In this document: one piece after another, positions 1 to 7,900 of the stretch
Numbering within the stretch: the stretch's first letter is position 1
Layout of the letters: each line of letters opens with the position of its first letter
Assembly (NCBI GenBank): GCA_036271015.1
Contig: DATBBL010000419.1
Coordinates: 1 to 12,080 of the forward strand
Direction of reading: 5' to 3'
Source of the DNA: DASUAS01 sp036271015
GTDB taxonomy: Bacteria > Actinomycetota > Acidimicrobiia > IMCC26256 > DASPTH01
Length of the DNA stretch: 12,080 bases
Notes under the pieces: generated by a model
Databases searched by the model: none
What the model saw: only the letters and a program-made list of their open reading frames with translations
Told to the model about the DNA's origin: nothing
Translations under genes and position numbers: made by a program

Positions 1-1221
1 AAGCCGATGCTCGAGTGGTTCGCCACCAACATGCCCGACATCGACTTCGACGACATCTACTACTACCTCAAGCCCACCGAGGGTCAGGTCGCCGACTGGG
101 ACATGCTCCCCGAGAGCATGAAGAACACCTACGAGAAGCTCGGCATCCCCGAGGCCGAGCGCAAGTTCCTCGCCGGCGTCACCGCCCAGTTCGAGTCCGA
201 GGTCGTGTACCACAAGAACCGCGAAGACCTGGAGAAGCAGGGGATCCTGTTCACCTCCATGGACGTCGCCCTGCGCGAGTACCCGGAGCTGGTGCGTGAG
301 CACTTCGGCACCGTCATCCCGCCCGGTGACAACAAGTTCGCCGCGCTCAACTCGGCGGTGTGGTCGGGGGGTTCTTTCATCTACGTGCCGCCCGGCGTGC
401 ACGTCGACATGCCGCTGCAGGCGTACTTCCGCATCAACGCCGAGAACGCGGGCCAGTTCGAGCGCACGCTGATCATCGCCGACGAAGGTTCGTCGGTGCA
501 CTACGTCGAGGGCTGCTCGGCGCCGGTGTACTCCACCGACTCCCTGCACTCGGCGGTGGTGGAGCTCATCGCCAAGCCGGGTGCCCGCATCCGGTACACG
601 ACCATCCAGAACTGGTCGCCCAACGTCTACAACCTCGTCACCAAGCGGGCTCGTGCGGAGACCGAGTCGACCGTCGAGTGGATCGACGGCAACCTCGGCT
701 CCAAGCTCACGATGAAGTACCCGGCGGTGGTGATGACCGGCCCGAAGGCGCACGGCGAGGTGCTGTCGGTGGCGTACGCGGGCGCGGGCCAGCACCAGGA
801 CGCCGGCGCCAAGATGACCCACGCCGCGCCCGAGACCACGTCGATCATCGACTCGAAGTCGATCTCCAAGGACGGCGGCCGCACGACCTACCGCGGTCTG
901 GTGCGGGTCGAGGAGGGCGCGCACGGTGTGAAGAGCCACGTGCGCTGCGACGCGTTGATCCTCGACGAGGAGAGCCGCTCCGACACGTACCCCTACATGG
1001 AGATCGACGAGAAGGACGCTCGCATCGGGCACGAGGCGACCGTCTCCAAGGTGGGCGACGACCAGCTCTTCTACCTGATGAGCCGGGGTCTCACCGAGCA
1101 GCAGGCGACCGCCATGATCGTCAACGGCTTCATCGAGCCGATCACCAAGACGCTGCCGATGGAGTACGCGGTGGAGCTCTCGCGGCTCATCGAGCTCAAC
1201 ATGGAAGGCAGCGTCGGGTAG
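1..1221 (+). CDS. sufB: SufB, Fe-S cluster assembly scaffold (5' end outside window)
   Basis: SufB is the scaffold subunit of the cytosolic SufBC2D complex, on which Fe-S clusters are built before transfer to apoproteins. The frame is open from base 1 (K-P-M-L-E-W...) and aligns with the internal family segment ahead of the signature DIDFDDIYYYLKPTEGQ. The ATG at position 7 is therefore an internal Met, and roughly 60-70 N-terminal residues lie upstream. The beta-helix core follows, including GGSFIYVPPGVHVDMPLQ. The C-terminal catalytic region has the conserved Cys (codon at 946, in VRCDALILDEESRSD), the IGHEATVSKV motif and the closing helices. The Cys corresponds to the E. coli SufB Cys implicated in cluster assembly. 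sufD starts 13 bp after the stop, so the genes are co-transcribed. No upstream regulator such as sufR can be seen because the window begins inside the gene. Confidence 0.97.
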   Translation, partial: KPMLEWFATNMPDIDFDDIYYYLKPTEGQVADWDMLPESMKNTYEKLGIPEAERKFLAGVTAQFESEVVYHKNREDLEKQGILFTSMDVALREYPELVREHFGTVIPPGDNKFAALNSAVWSGGSFIYVPPGVHVDMPLQAYFRINAENAGQFERTLIIADEGSSVHYVEGCSAPVYSTDSLHSAVVELIAKPGARIRYTTIQNWSPNVYNLVTKRARAETESTVEWIDGNLGSKLTMKYPAVVMTGPKAHGEVLSVAYAGAGQHQDAGAKMTHAAPETTSIIDSKSISKDGGRTTYRGLVRVEEGAHGVKSHVRCDALILDEESRSDTYPYMEIDEKDARIGHEATVSKVGDDQLFYLMSRGLTEQQATAMIVNGFIEPITKTLPMEYAVELSRLIELNMEGSVG

Positions 1222-1234
1222 CACCGCACTGCAC

Positions 1235-2566
1235 ATGACCCTGCTCGACCACTTCTCCCCTGCAGCGGCGCGCGGACTGCCGGGCCCCGACTGGCTGGCC
1301 GATCGGCGCGCCGCCGCGGTCGAGCGGCTGGCAGGTCTCGAGTGGCCGACGGCGGCGGAGGAGATCTGGCGCTACAGCCGGATCGGCGACCTCGACCTGG
1401 GCGGCTACCGGCCGGTGCCCGCCGAGCAGATGGGCGAGCCGGGTGACGAGCCCGCCCCCGGCGGCGGCCCGATCGCGGCCGAGGCGGGCGAGCGGTCGGG
1501 GCTGGTCGTCGTGCGCAACGGGCGGGTGGTGCACCACGCCCTCGACCCCGACCTCGAGGCGCGCGGGGTGCGGGTATGCGGCATCGCCACGTGCGACGCC
1601 GAGGAGATCGCGTCGACGCTGGGCGTGTGCTCCGACGCCTCACCCGACGCGTTCACCGTCCTGCACGACGCCTTCCTCGCCGGCGGCGCGTTCGTGAAGG
1701 TGCCGCGTGGGGTCGTCATCGAACAGCCCATCGTGGTGCTCCACTGGTCGGAAGGCGACGGGCTCGCCAGCTTCCCGCACACGCTCGTCGTGGCCGAAGA
1801 CGGCGCCGAGGTCACCGTGTTCGACCGGTACGGGTCCACCGACACCGGCGTCGGCACCACCGGTCACCTCGTCGACGCGGTCGTCGAGCTGGTCATCGGC
1901 GAGAACGCGCACGTCCGCTACCTCTCGGTGCAGGAGCACGGCCCCCGGACGTGGCAGGTGGCACTGCAACGTGCCCACCTCGGCCGGGACTCGTCGCTCC
2001 GGTCGTCGGTGGTCGCGCTCGGCGGCGCCTACGCGCGCCTGCGGAGCGAGTCGTTGCTCGCGGGGTCGGGCGCCGAGTCCGACCTCACCGCGGTCTACTT
2101 CGGCGACGGTGACCAGATGCTCGACTTCCGCACTCTGCAGGACCACGACGCGCCCAACACGCGGAGTGACCTCCTCTTCAAGGGCGCGGTCGAGGACACC
2201 GCCCAGTCGGTGTACTCGGGGCTCATCCGCATCCGGCCCCGCGCCCAGAAGTCGGTCGCGTTCCAGACCAACCGCAATCTCGTCCTCACCGAAGGTGCGG
2301 AGGCGAAGTCGGTCCCCAACCTCGAGATCGAGGCCGACGACGTGAAGTGCTCGCACGCGAGCACCGTCGGGCCGGTCGACGACGACCAGCTCTACTACCT
2401 GGCCACCCGGGGCGTACCGCCCGAGGAAGCGGAGCGGCTGGTGGTGCTGGGCTTCTTCGACGACGTCTTCGACCGCCTCCCCGTGCCGTCGCTGGTCACG
2501 CCGCTGCGACGCAGCGTGATCGAGAAGATCGAGCACCGCGACCCGATCGCGAGAGCCCGTGGGTGA
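1235..2566 (+). CDS. sufD: SufD, Fe-S cluster assembly protein
   Basis: SufD is the SufB paralogue that pairs with it in the SufBC2D scaffold and supports iron acquisition and cluster assembly. The protein has 443 residues, within the usual family range. The variable N-terminal helical part carries the typical EEIWRYSRIGDLDL segment (about residues 45-58). The beta-helix core includes FVKVPRGVVIEQPIVVLHW. The C-terminal part has KCSHAST with His374, which aligns with the functionally important His of E. coli SufD, followed by DDDQLYYLATRG and the final helices. The ATG at 1235 is the natural start, 13 bp after the sufB stop. There is no clear Shine-Dalgarno sequence, so translation is probably coupled to sufB. 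The 3' end overlaps the Rieske gene by 8 nt. Confidence 0.96.
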   Translation: MTLLDHFSPAAARGLPGPDWLADRRAAAVERLAGLEWPTAAEEIWRYSRIGDLDLGGYRPVPAEQMGEPGDEPAPGGGPIAAEAGERSGLVVVRNGRVVHHALDPDLEARGVRVCGIATCDAEEIASTLGVCSDASPDAFTVLHDAFLAGGAFVKVPRGVVIEQPIVVLHWSEGDGLASFPHTLVVAEDGAEVTVFDRYGSTDTGVGTTGHLVDAVVELVIGENAHVRYLSVQEHGPRTWQVALQRAHLGRDSSLRSSVVALGGAYARLRSESLLAGSGAESDLTAVYFGDGDQMLDFRTLQDHDAPNTRSDLLFKGAVEDTAQSVYSGLIRIRPRAQKSVAFQTNRNLVLTEGAEAKSVPNLEIEADDVKCSHASTVGPVDDDQLYYLATRGVPPEEAERLVVLGFFDDVFDRLPVPSLVTPLRRSVIEKIEHRDPIARARG

Positions 2567-2876
2567 CGTGCGCGTGTGCGCGGTCTCCGACGTGAAGCCG
2601 GGCGCCGCCTCGCGGTTCGACGTCGACGGCCGCCGGCTCTGCGTGGTCAACATCGAAGGCGCCTTCTACGTGATCGACGACCAGTGCACCCACGCCGACT
2701 ACTCGCTCTCCGAAGGCGACGTGTGGGAGGAGGAGCGTGAGATCGAGTGCCCCGCCCACGGCTCCACCTTCTCGCTGGTCACCGGCGAGCCCCAGAGCCT
2801 GCCCGCGACCCGCCCGGTGCGGGTGTACGACGTCCGGGTGGAGGGCGACGACGTGATCGTGAGCACCGGGCCATGA
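2559..2876 (+). CDS. Rieske [2Fe-2S] ferredoxin of the SUF operon
   Basis: This is a 105-residue soluble Rieske protein of the kind annotated as a non-haem iron oxygenase ferredoxin subunit. It carries the two Rieske cluster motifs: C43-T-H45 and C64-P-A-H67, which bind one iron through two Cys and the other through two His. The fold is complete, from the start at VRVCAVSDVKPG to the closing strands at VRVYDVRVEGDDVIVS. There is no signal peptide or membrane anchor, so it is cytosolic. It starts with GTG 8 nt inside sufD and ends in an ATGA overlap with sufC. Such a gene between sufD and sufC is a recurring actinobacterial arrangement. Electron delivery during cluster assembly is a plausible role, but that is inferred from context. 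No oxygenase gene is nearby. Confidence 0.93.
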   Translation: MGDVRVCAVSDVKPGAASRFDVDGRRLCVVNIEGAFYVIDDQCTHADYSLSEGDVWEEEREIECPAHGSTFSLVTGEPQSLPATRPVRVYDVRVEGDDVIVSTGP

Positions 2877-3673
2877 GCGTGTTGAAGATCTCGGATCTGC
2901 ACGCCGCGGTGGCAGGCCAGGAGATCCTGCGAGGGGTCGACCTCGAGGTCCGTTCGGGCGAGGTCCACGCGCTCATGGGACCGAACGGCTCGGGGAAGTC
3001 GACCCTCTCGCACGTGCTGATGGGCCGCGACGACTACGTCGTCACCCGCGGGTCGGTCACCATCGACGGCGAGGAGCTGCTCGGGCTGCCGACCCACGAG
3101 CGCGCCGCCCACGGCCTCTTCCTCGCGCTGCAGTACCCGGTCGAGCTCCCCGGCGTCCGCCTCGACGACTTCCTCGACGCCGCGTTGCGCGGCCAGGGTC
3201 GCGACCGCACCGACCTGCGCGAACGCGTCGGTGCCGAGGCCGCCCGCCTCGGGGTCGCGCACCAGTTCCTGGAGCGCGGACTCAACGTCGAGTTCTCCGG
3301 CGGCGAGCAGAAGCGGGCGGAGACGCTGCAGCTCGCGGTGCTCCGCCCCCGGTTCGCGGTGCTCGACGAGATCGACAGCGGGCTCGACGTCGACGCGCTG
3401 CGCGACGTCGCGCGCCGGGTGGAGGCCATGACCAACGACGACGACCTGGGCGTGCTCGCGATCACGCACTACGCCCGGCTGCTCGACGAGCTGCAGCCCG
3501 ACGTCGTCCACGTGCTGATGGGCGGCCGGGTGGTGAAGACCGGCGGGCCCGAGCTCGCCCAGCAGCTCGAGGAGAGCGGCTACGAGGGCCTCGCCGCCGC
3601 GCTCGGCGTCGACCCCGTCGTCGAGGCCGACGCCCCGCCGGACGATCCGTTCGCCGACCCCGTCGGCTTCTGA
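2873..3673 (+). CDS. sufC: SufC, ABC-type ATPase of the SUF complex
   Basis: SufC is the ATPase of SufBC2D, and its ATP-driven dimerisation opens the SufB-SufD interface. The protein has 266 residues, the usual length plus a short acidic, proline-rich tail (EADAPPDDPFADPVGF). All ABC motifs are present: Walker A GPNGSGKST (36-44), Q-loop Q87, the SufC-type signature FSGGEQKR (141-148), Walker B FAVLDE (161-166), D-loop SGLD and H-loop His199. The ATG at 2873 is preferred because it gives the canonical N-terminus MSVLKISDLHA and the ATGA overlap with the Rieske stop. The same frame stays open upstream to 2747, but that stretch reads as non-coding. No SD is visible, so expression is presumably by translational coupling. 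sufS and sufU, often next in actinobacteria, do not follow. Confidence 0.97.
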   Translation: MSVLKISDLHAAVAGQEILRGVDLEVRSGEVHALMGPNGSGKSTLSHVLMGRDDYVVTRGSVTIDGEELLGLPTHERAAHGLFLALQYPVELPGVRLDDFLDAALRGQGRDRTDLRERVGAEAARLGVAHQFLERGLNVEFSGGEQKRAETLQLAVLRPRFAVLDEIDSGLDVDALRDVARRVEAMTNDDDLGVLAITHYARLLDELQPDVVHVLMGGRVVKTGGPELAQQLEESGYEGLAAALGVDPVVEADAPPDDPFADPVGF

Positions 3674-3678
3674 GCCGA
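3663..3678. terminator. Small hairpin over the sufC stop, possible terminator
   Basis: A perfect 6-bp inverted repeat, TCGGCT and AGCCGA with a 4-nt loop, straddles the sufC stop codon just ahead of the 20-bp convergent gap with the next gene. It has no T tract, so as an intrinsic terminator it is weak. The sequence is GC-rich enough for a stem this short to arise by chance. Confidence 0.2.
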
Positions 3679-3693
3679 GCCGTTCGCCGAGCG

Positions 3694-4668
3694 CTACGAG
3701 CTCGCCGTCGGGCGTTCCATCGCGCAGACGACGGTCCGGCCCGTGCCCGTCGGCGCGGTGGTCACGCGTACCCGCGGGCCGAAGCCCGGCTCGGCGGAGT
3801 ACAGCCAGCCGTTCTGTGGGACCGCGGCGTCGACGTCGAGCCCGACCGCCCGGAGCACGCGTCGGACCAGGATGTCGCCGGTGGCGGCCGGGAGCACCGT
3901 CGTGTCGCGCAGCCGCCCGTTGACGCTGGCCCGCACCCGAAGGTCCGGCGGCTGCTCGACGAGGTGCACCGCGCTCGCGCCGACGTCGGCGGCATGGGCG
4001 AACAGCCAGGCGACCACGCGATCAGTGGCGGGTGTGACTCCGGACGCGCCGCGCGTGCCGGCGACCTCCACCCGACCATCGGCTTGGAAGTGCAGGGATG
4101 GCGCGAGCGCCGGTCGGAGCTCGAGGTCGATCGTGGTGGCGGCACCGGTGGGCGGCGCGGCGTTGACCATCGAAGGATGCGGATACCACCGCTCGATGGC
4201 GTCGGCGAGCAGCCTGGCGTTCGCCAGCACGAAGTCGGCCTGTCGACCGGACAACTTCAAGATCTCGCGGCGGACCTCCCGGCTCGGCGGCTCGGCCAGC
4301 GCGACGACGAGCCGGCCTTCCTCGTAGCGCAACGGCAGGGCTTGCAACCGGAACGCCGCCTCGCGGGTGATCCGGCCGACGGCCGACGACTCCGGGGGAG
4401 GGTCCCGATCGAGGTCGACGACGCGCATCCCCGATTGCTCGGCGAGCGTCACCGTCAAGTCGTCCTCGTCGATCGCGCCGAGGCGGACGAGGAGCCGGCC
4501 GAGCGGCGCGCTCCCGGTGCTCAGCTCCTGCTCGGAGAGCGCCAGCGCCAGATCGTTCGGGTCGATGAGCGCGCGTCGTACGAGCAGCTCGCCGATGCGC
4601 AACGGCGACGGCGAGCCTGCGGGTCGTGCCATCGTCCTCGGCTCGAGGCCTTCACCTTGGTCCGCCAC
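3694..4668 (-). CDS. PilB/GspE-like protein with N1 (MshEN) and N2 domains only, no ATPase core
   Basis: The 324-residue protein matches the N-terminal half of PilB/GspE-family assembly ATPases. Residues about 23-165 form an MshEN (GspE N1) domain with a doubled motif: R24-I-G-E-L-L-V...L..AL..Q47 and L56-G-R-L-L-V..G64.I...L...L..Q78. This fold binds c-di-GMP in some relatives. A proline- and alanine-rich linker (about 166-215) follows, then an N2 domain (about 216-320) matched by GASAVHLVEQPPDLRVRASVNGR, VPQNGWLYS and RVRVTTAPTGTGRTVV. Normal family members continue for about 200 more residues with Walker A, Asp box, Walker B and His box. This one stops after 11 residues, so it cannot be a motor. 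The first MshEN half has Ala33 where Gly is usual. The start is GTG 4668 (GGGAG 5 nt upstream) or ATG 4632 (GAGG 3 nt upstream). The gene faces sufC across 20 bp. Confidence 0.85.
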   Translation of the reverse strand: MADQGEGLEPRTMARPAGSPSPLRIGELLVRRALIDPNDLALALSEQELSTGSAPLGRLLVRLGAIDEDDLTVTLAEQSGMRVVDLDRDPPPESSAVGRITREAAFRLQALPLRYEEGRLVVALAEPPSREVRREILKLSGRQADFVLANARLLADAIERWYPHPSMVNAAPPTGAATTIDLELRPALAPSLHFQADGRVEVAGTRGASGVTPATDRVVAWLFAHAADVGASAVHLVEQPPDLRVRASVNGRLRDTTVLPAATGDILVRRVLRAVGLDVDAAVPQNGWLYSAEPGFGPRVRVTTAPTGTGRTVVCAMERPTASS

Positions 4669-4825
4669 GACCGCTCCCGGTGCCCGCGATCTCCACGTCG
4701 CCTGGCGCGCGAGTTCGCGCCGTTCCCGACATCGTGTAGATCGTCATCTCCCTGCGGCACTTGAGGGCATTCGGGGGCGGCCCGCCTCCTCGACGGCAGC
4801 GCCCCACTTGCGGGCCGGGCGCTTC

Positions 4826-4848
4826 CGGCCGGACCCGGGAACCGGCCG
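4826..4848. repeat. 7-bp inverted repeat with nested palindrome
   Basis: CGGCCGG (4826-4832) and CCGGCCG (4842-4848) are perfect inverted copies around a 9-nt loop that itself contains the palindrome CCCGGG. It lies about 120 bp upstream of the giant coiled-coil gene. It could be an operator or an mRNA hairpin. High GC makes chance occurrence possible. Confidence 0.3.
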
Positions 4849-4854
4849 AGGGAG

Positions 4855-4939
4855 CGGTTCGGGGAGGGGAATGAACCGTCAACCCGGCCCGGATGGACGC
4901 CGATGCAGAACCTGGGCCAGCCGGTACGTGCCGCGCTGA
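4855..4939 (+). promoter_or_regulatory. Possible leader: hairpin presenting an SD, followed by a 22-codon open frame
   Basis: CGGTTC (4855-4860) pairs with GAACCG (4873-4878). The 12-nt loop holds a purine-rich GGAGG-type ribosome site and the first two bases of an ATG. From that ATG (4871) a 22-codon frame runs to TGA at 4937-4939, 31 nt before the start of the giant gene. The peptide (MNRQPGPDGRRCRTWASRYVPR when read in full, 22 residues) has no run of one amino acid, so it does not resemble a classical attenuator. It could be a translated leader or chance. Confidence 0.2.
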
Positions 4940-4960
4940 CCGGTCCCTGCCGGGCCGGGT

Positions 4961-4965
4961 GGAGG
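4961..4965 (+). promoter_or_regulatory. Shine-Dalgarno that fixes the start of the giant gene
   Basis: A perfect GGAGG lies 5 nt ahead of the GTG at 4971. The alternative ATG at 4893 in the same frame has no comparable ribosome site and would add 26 residues of low-complexity, proline- and arginine-rich sequence. This is why the coding region is started at 4971. Confidence 0.75.
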
Positions 4966-4970
4966 TTCCA

Positions 4971-7900
4971 GTGGGCAAGAAGCAAGGCGACAAGCAGAAG
5001 AACGCGCCGAAGCCGGAGCGACGAGAACGACTGCTCGACGTGGTCGAGAAGATCGAGGACGACGCCCGTGCGTCGTTCGATCTCGCGTTCGAACGGCTCG
5101 AAGAGAAAGCGGCGCGCAAGCTCGACAAGATCGTGTCCAAGACACGTCGCGACGCGGACGAGATCGGCGGAGTGCTCCGGGAGCTCGTCGAGGACGCGGA
5201 GACGTCATCGCGCTCCGCCCTCGAGGAGCTCGCGGCCGGCAACTCGCGATCGACGGCGCGGTTCGAGGAGAGCCTGGCGGAGATCGAGGACCATCGGCTG
5301 GCGATGCACGAGCTGTTCGCCGTCACCGAGCAGCGGGGTCGGGAGTCTCTGGAACGCCTCGAGGCACTCGTCGAGGAGGTCGGCGGCCGGGTGTCGGACG
5401 CCTCGGAGCGACTCGACGACCTCTCCCGCGGGCACGAGGAGACCATCGGTCGCGTCGCCGCGCGGGCCGCCGAGCAGATCTCGCTCGGCGAGTCGGCAGT
5501 GGCGGAACGCGCCCGGGGTGCCGAGGCCGAGATCGGGCAGCGCATCGCGGACCTCATCGCGGTCGCGGAACGAGACGCCGAGGAGCTCCGTGAACGGGCG
5601 CGGACCCGCGTCGACGACGAATACACCCGTCTCGAGGAGGAGACGCGGGCGGAGCTCGATCGGGTCATCGGGCGCATCCGCGTCGACTCGGCGCAGGCCG
5701 ACGCCGAGGCGGACGAGTGGCGGGCGCGCCGGGAGGCTGTCGGGCAGGTGGTCGACGGTGTCGTCGACCACGCGCGCGAGGCGGGTCGGTCGGTGGCGCA
5801 CGCGGAGGAACAGGCGGTCGGCGAGCTGCTGGCGTCGGTGGAGCGGGTGCGGGCCGAGGTGGCGAAGGTCGACGGCGAGGCCGAGGAGCTGCGGACGCGT
5901 CGGTCGATGCTCGACGAGCTCGACGACGCGCTCATCGAGGCCGCGAGCGAGTCGTGGCAGCGGGTGGCGACGGTCGAGGAGCGTACGGTCGGGGAGTTGG
6001 AGGGCGCGGCCGAGCGGGTCCGCGTGCTGCTGGCCCAGACCGATGCGGACGCCGAGTCGGTGCGGGCGCGCCGGGGCACGGTGGAGCAGCTGGTCGACGA
6101 TCTCGTCGAGCGGACGCGCGATGCCGGTCAGCGGGTGGGCGAGGTCGAGGACGCGTCGGTCGCCGAGTTGCAGGGCGCGACCGAGCGCGTCCGCGTGCTG
6201 CTGGAGCAGGCCGAGACGGTCGGCGAGTCGGTGCAGGCGCGCTCGGGAATGGTGGAGGAGCTGGTCGACGGCTTCGTCGAGCGGACGCGCGATGCCGGTC
6301 AGCGGGTGGGCGAGGTCGAGGACGCGTCGGTGGGTGAGCTGCGTGAGTCGGTGGCGCGGGTACGGGCCGAGGTGGTGAGGATCGACGGCGAGGCCGAGGA
6401 GCTGCGGTCGCGTCGTGTCATGCTCGACGAGCTCGACGATGCGCTGGTCGAGGCCGCGAGCGAGTCGTGGCAGCGGGTGGCGGCGGTCGAGGAGCAGTCG
6501 CTCGGCGAAGTGCGCGAGTCCGTGGAACGGATCCGCGCGTTGCTCGAGCAGGCCGACGCAGATGGTGAGGCGGTGCGGGCGCGCCGGGGCACGGTCGAGG
6601 AGCTGGTCACTGGCGTCGTCGAGCACGCGCGCGTGGCGGGTCGGTCCGTGACGCACGCGGAGGAACAGGCCGTCGGCGAACTGCTGGCGTCGGTGGAGCG
6701 GGTGCGGGCCGAGGTGGCGAGGATCGACGGCGAGGCCGAGGAGCTGCGGTCGCGTCGCGTGATGCTCGACGAGCTCGACGACGCGCTGGTCGAGGCCGCG
6801 AGCGAGTCCTGGCAGCGGGTGGCGGCGGTCGAGGAGCACTCGGTCGGTGAAGTGCGGGCGTCGGTGGAGCGGGTCCGCGCGCTGCTGGAGCAGGCCGACG
6901 CGGACGGTGAGGCGGTGCGGGCGCGCCGGGAGACGGTCCAGGAGCTGGTCGACGGCTTCGTCGAGCGGACGGGCGACGCCGGTCGGCGGGTGGGCGAGGT
7001 CGAGGACGCATCGGTCGGCGAGCTGCGCGCGTCGGTGGAGCGGCTGCGAGCGGAGTTGGCGGCGGTCGACGCCGAGACGGTCGAGCTGCGGTCGCGCCGC
7101 GAGCAGATCCAGGAGCTCGACGAGCAGCTGGTCGACGCGCTCGTCGACGCGACGAGCGCGTCGTGGCAGCGGGTCGCGGCGGTCGAGGAGCGTTCGGTCG
7201 GCGAGTTGCAGGGCGCGACCGAGCGGATCGCGGCGTGCGTCGTGCGAGCCGAAGCCGATGGTGACGACGTGCGGTCGCGCCGTGAGACCGTCGGGCAACT
7301 GGTCGACGCCCTCACCGCGCGTGCTCGTGACTTCGGCCGACGCATGGCCGAAGTCGAGCAGCAGTCGATCGAGGAGCTGCGATGCGCCACGGCGCGGATC
7401 AGTGAGCACGCGACGCACCCCGACTCCCCGTACGACGACGTGACGACGCGCCCGGAGCCGCTCGAGGAGCTCCCGGAGCGTGCAGTGCCGGCCGCGGGCC
7501 CCGTCGCCGAGCTCGAGGACGAGCTCGAGGACGAGCCCGGCGACGACGGGAACGCCTGGGTCGACGGCGCCGGTCTCGCCGAGGCCCCGGCGGACGACGT
7601 CTTGGCGGCGGCGGACGAGCAGATCGGAGCCGGCTCGGCCGACTCGTCGACACCGGTCGAGCCTCGGCGGCCGGCGCTCATCTGGACCCCGTCCGACCGC
7701 TTCGAGGATTCCGATGGCGCCGGCGACGACCCTGACTTCTTCCGGCGGCTGGCCGCGGAGATCCGCGAGGATCCGCGCGGTGGAGACTGGTTCCCTGCGG
7801 GCGACGTGGCGCCCGAGCCGGCCCCGTCGGCGGTCGCGACCTCGTCACCCTACGGCCATGACCTCGCCGAGCAACCGGTGTACGAGCGCGAGTGGGGACA

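Larger units (their letters stand above)
4669..4970. other. Divergent intergenic region between the PilB-like gene and the giant coiled-coil gene
   Basis: This 302-bp region must hold the promoters of both flanking genes, which run in opposite directions. I find no -35/-10 pair close to a sigma-70 consensus on either strand. It does contain two inverted repeats in the half nearer the giant gene, a short open frame at 4871-4939, and a strong Shine-Dalgarno at its right edge. Several short open frames cross it on both strands without homology I recognise. Confidence 0.6.

Noticed and set aside
7..1221. ATG at position 7 as the sufB start
   Set aside because: The frame is open to the window edge, and SufB proteins have a further 60-70 residues before this point, so it is an internal Met.
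2747..2872. Upstream extension of the sufC frame
   Set aside because: It adds 42 Arg/Pro-rich residues overlapping the Rieske gene. SufC proteins begin at the equivalent of the ATG at 2873.
3674..3742. Protein-like read-through after the sufC stop (AEPFAERYELAVGRS)
   Set aside because: It is the antisense of the C-terminus of the PilB-like gene, which has family support. SufC already has a full-length C-terminus.
4652..4747. 31-codon frame on the - strand upstream of the PilB-like gene
   Set aside because: The purine-rich SD-like stretch touches the ATG with no spacing, third-position GC is lower than in real genes here, and no homology is recognised.
5205..7418. 737-codon open frame on the - strand opposite the repeats
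   Set aside because: It mirrors the 57-codon repeats, is His/Arg/Leu-rich without domains, and is a by-product of GC-rich codons with few stops. The + frame has coiled-coil structure and a strong SD.
5718..7439. CRISPR array as explanation of the regular repeats
   Set aside because: The units are 171 bp with no unique spacers and stay in one reading frame. They are protein repeats.
4971..7439. SMC or Rad50-type ATPase identity for the coiled coil
   Set aside because: There is no Walker A, Walker B or ABC signature at either end of the protein.
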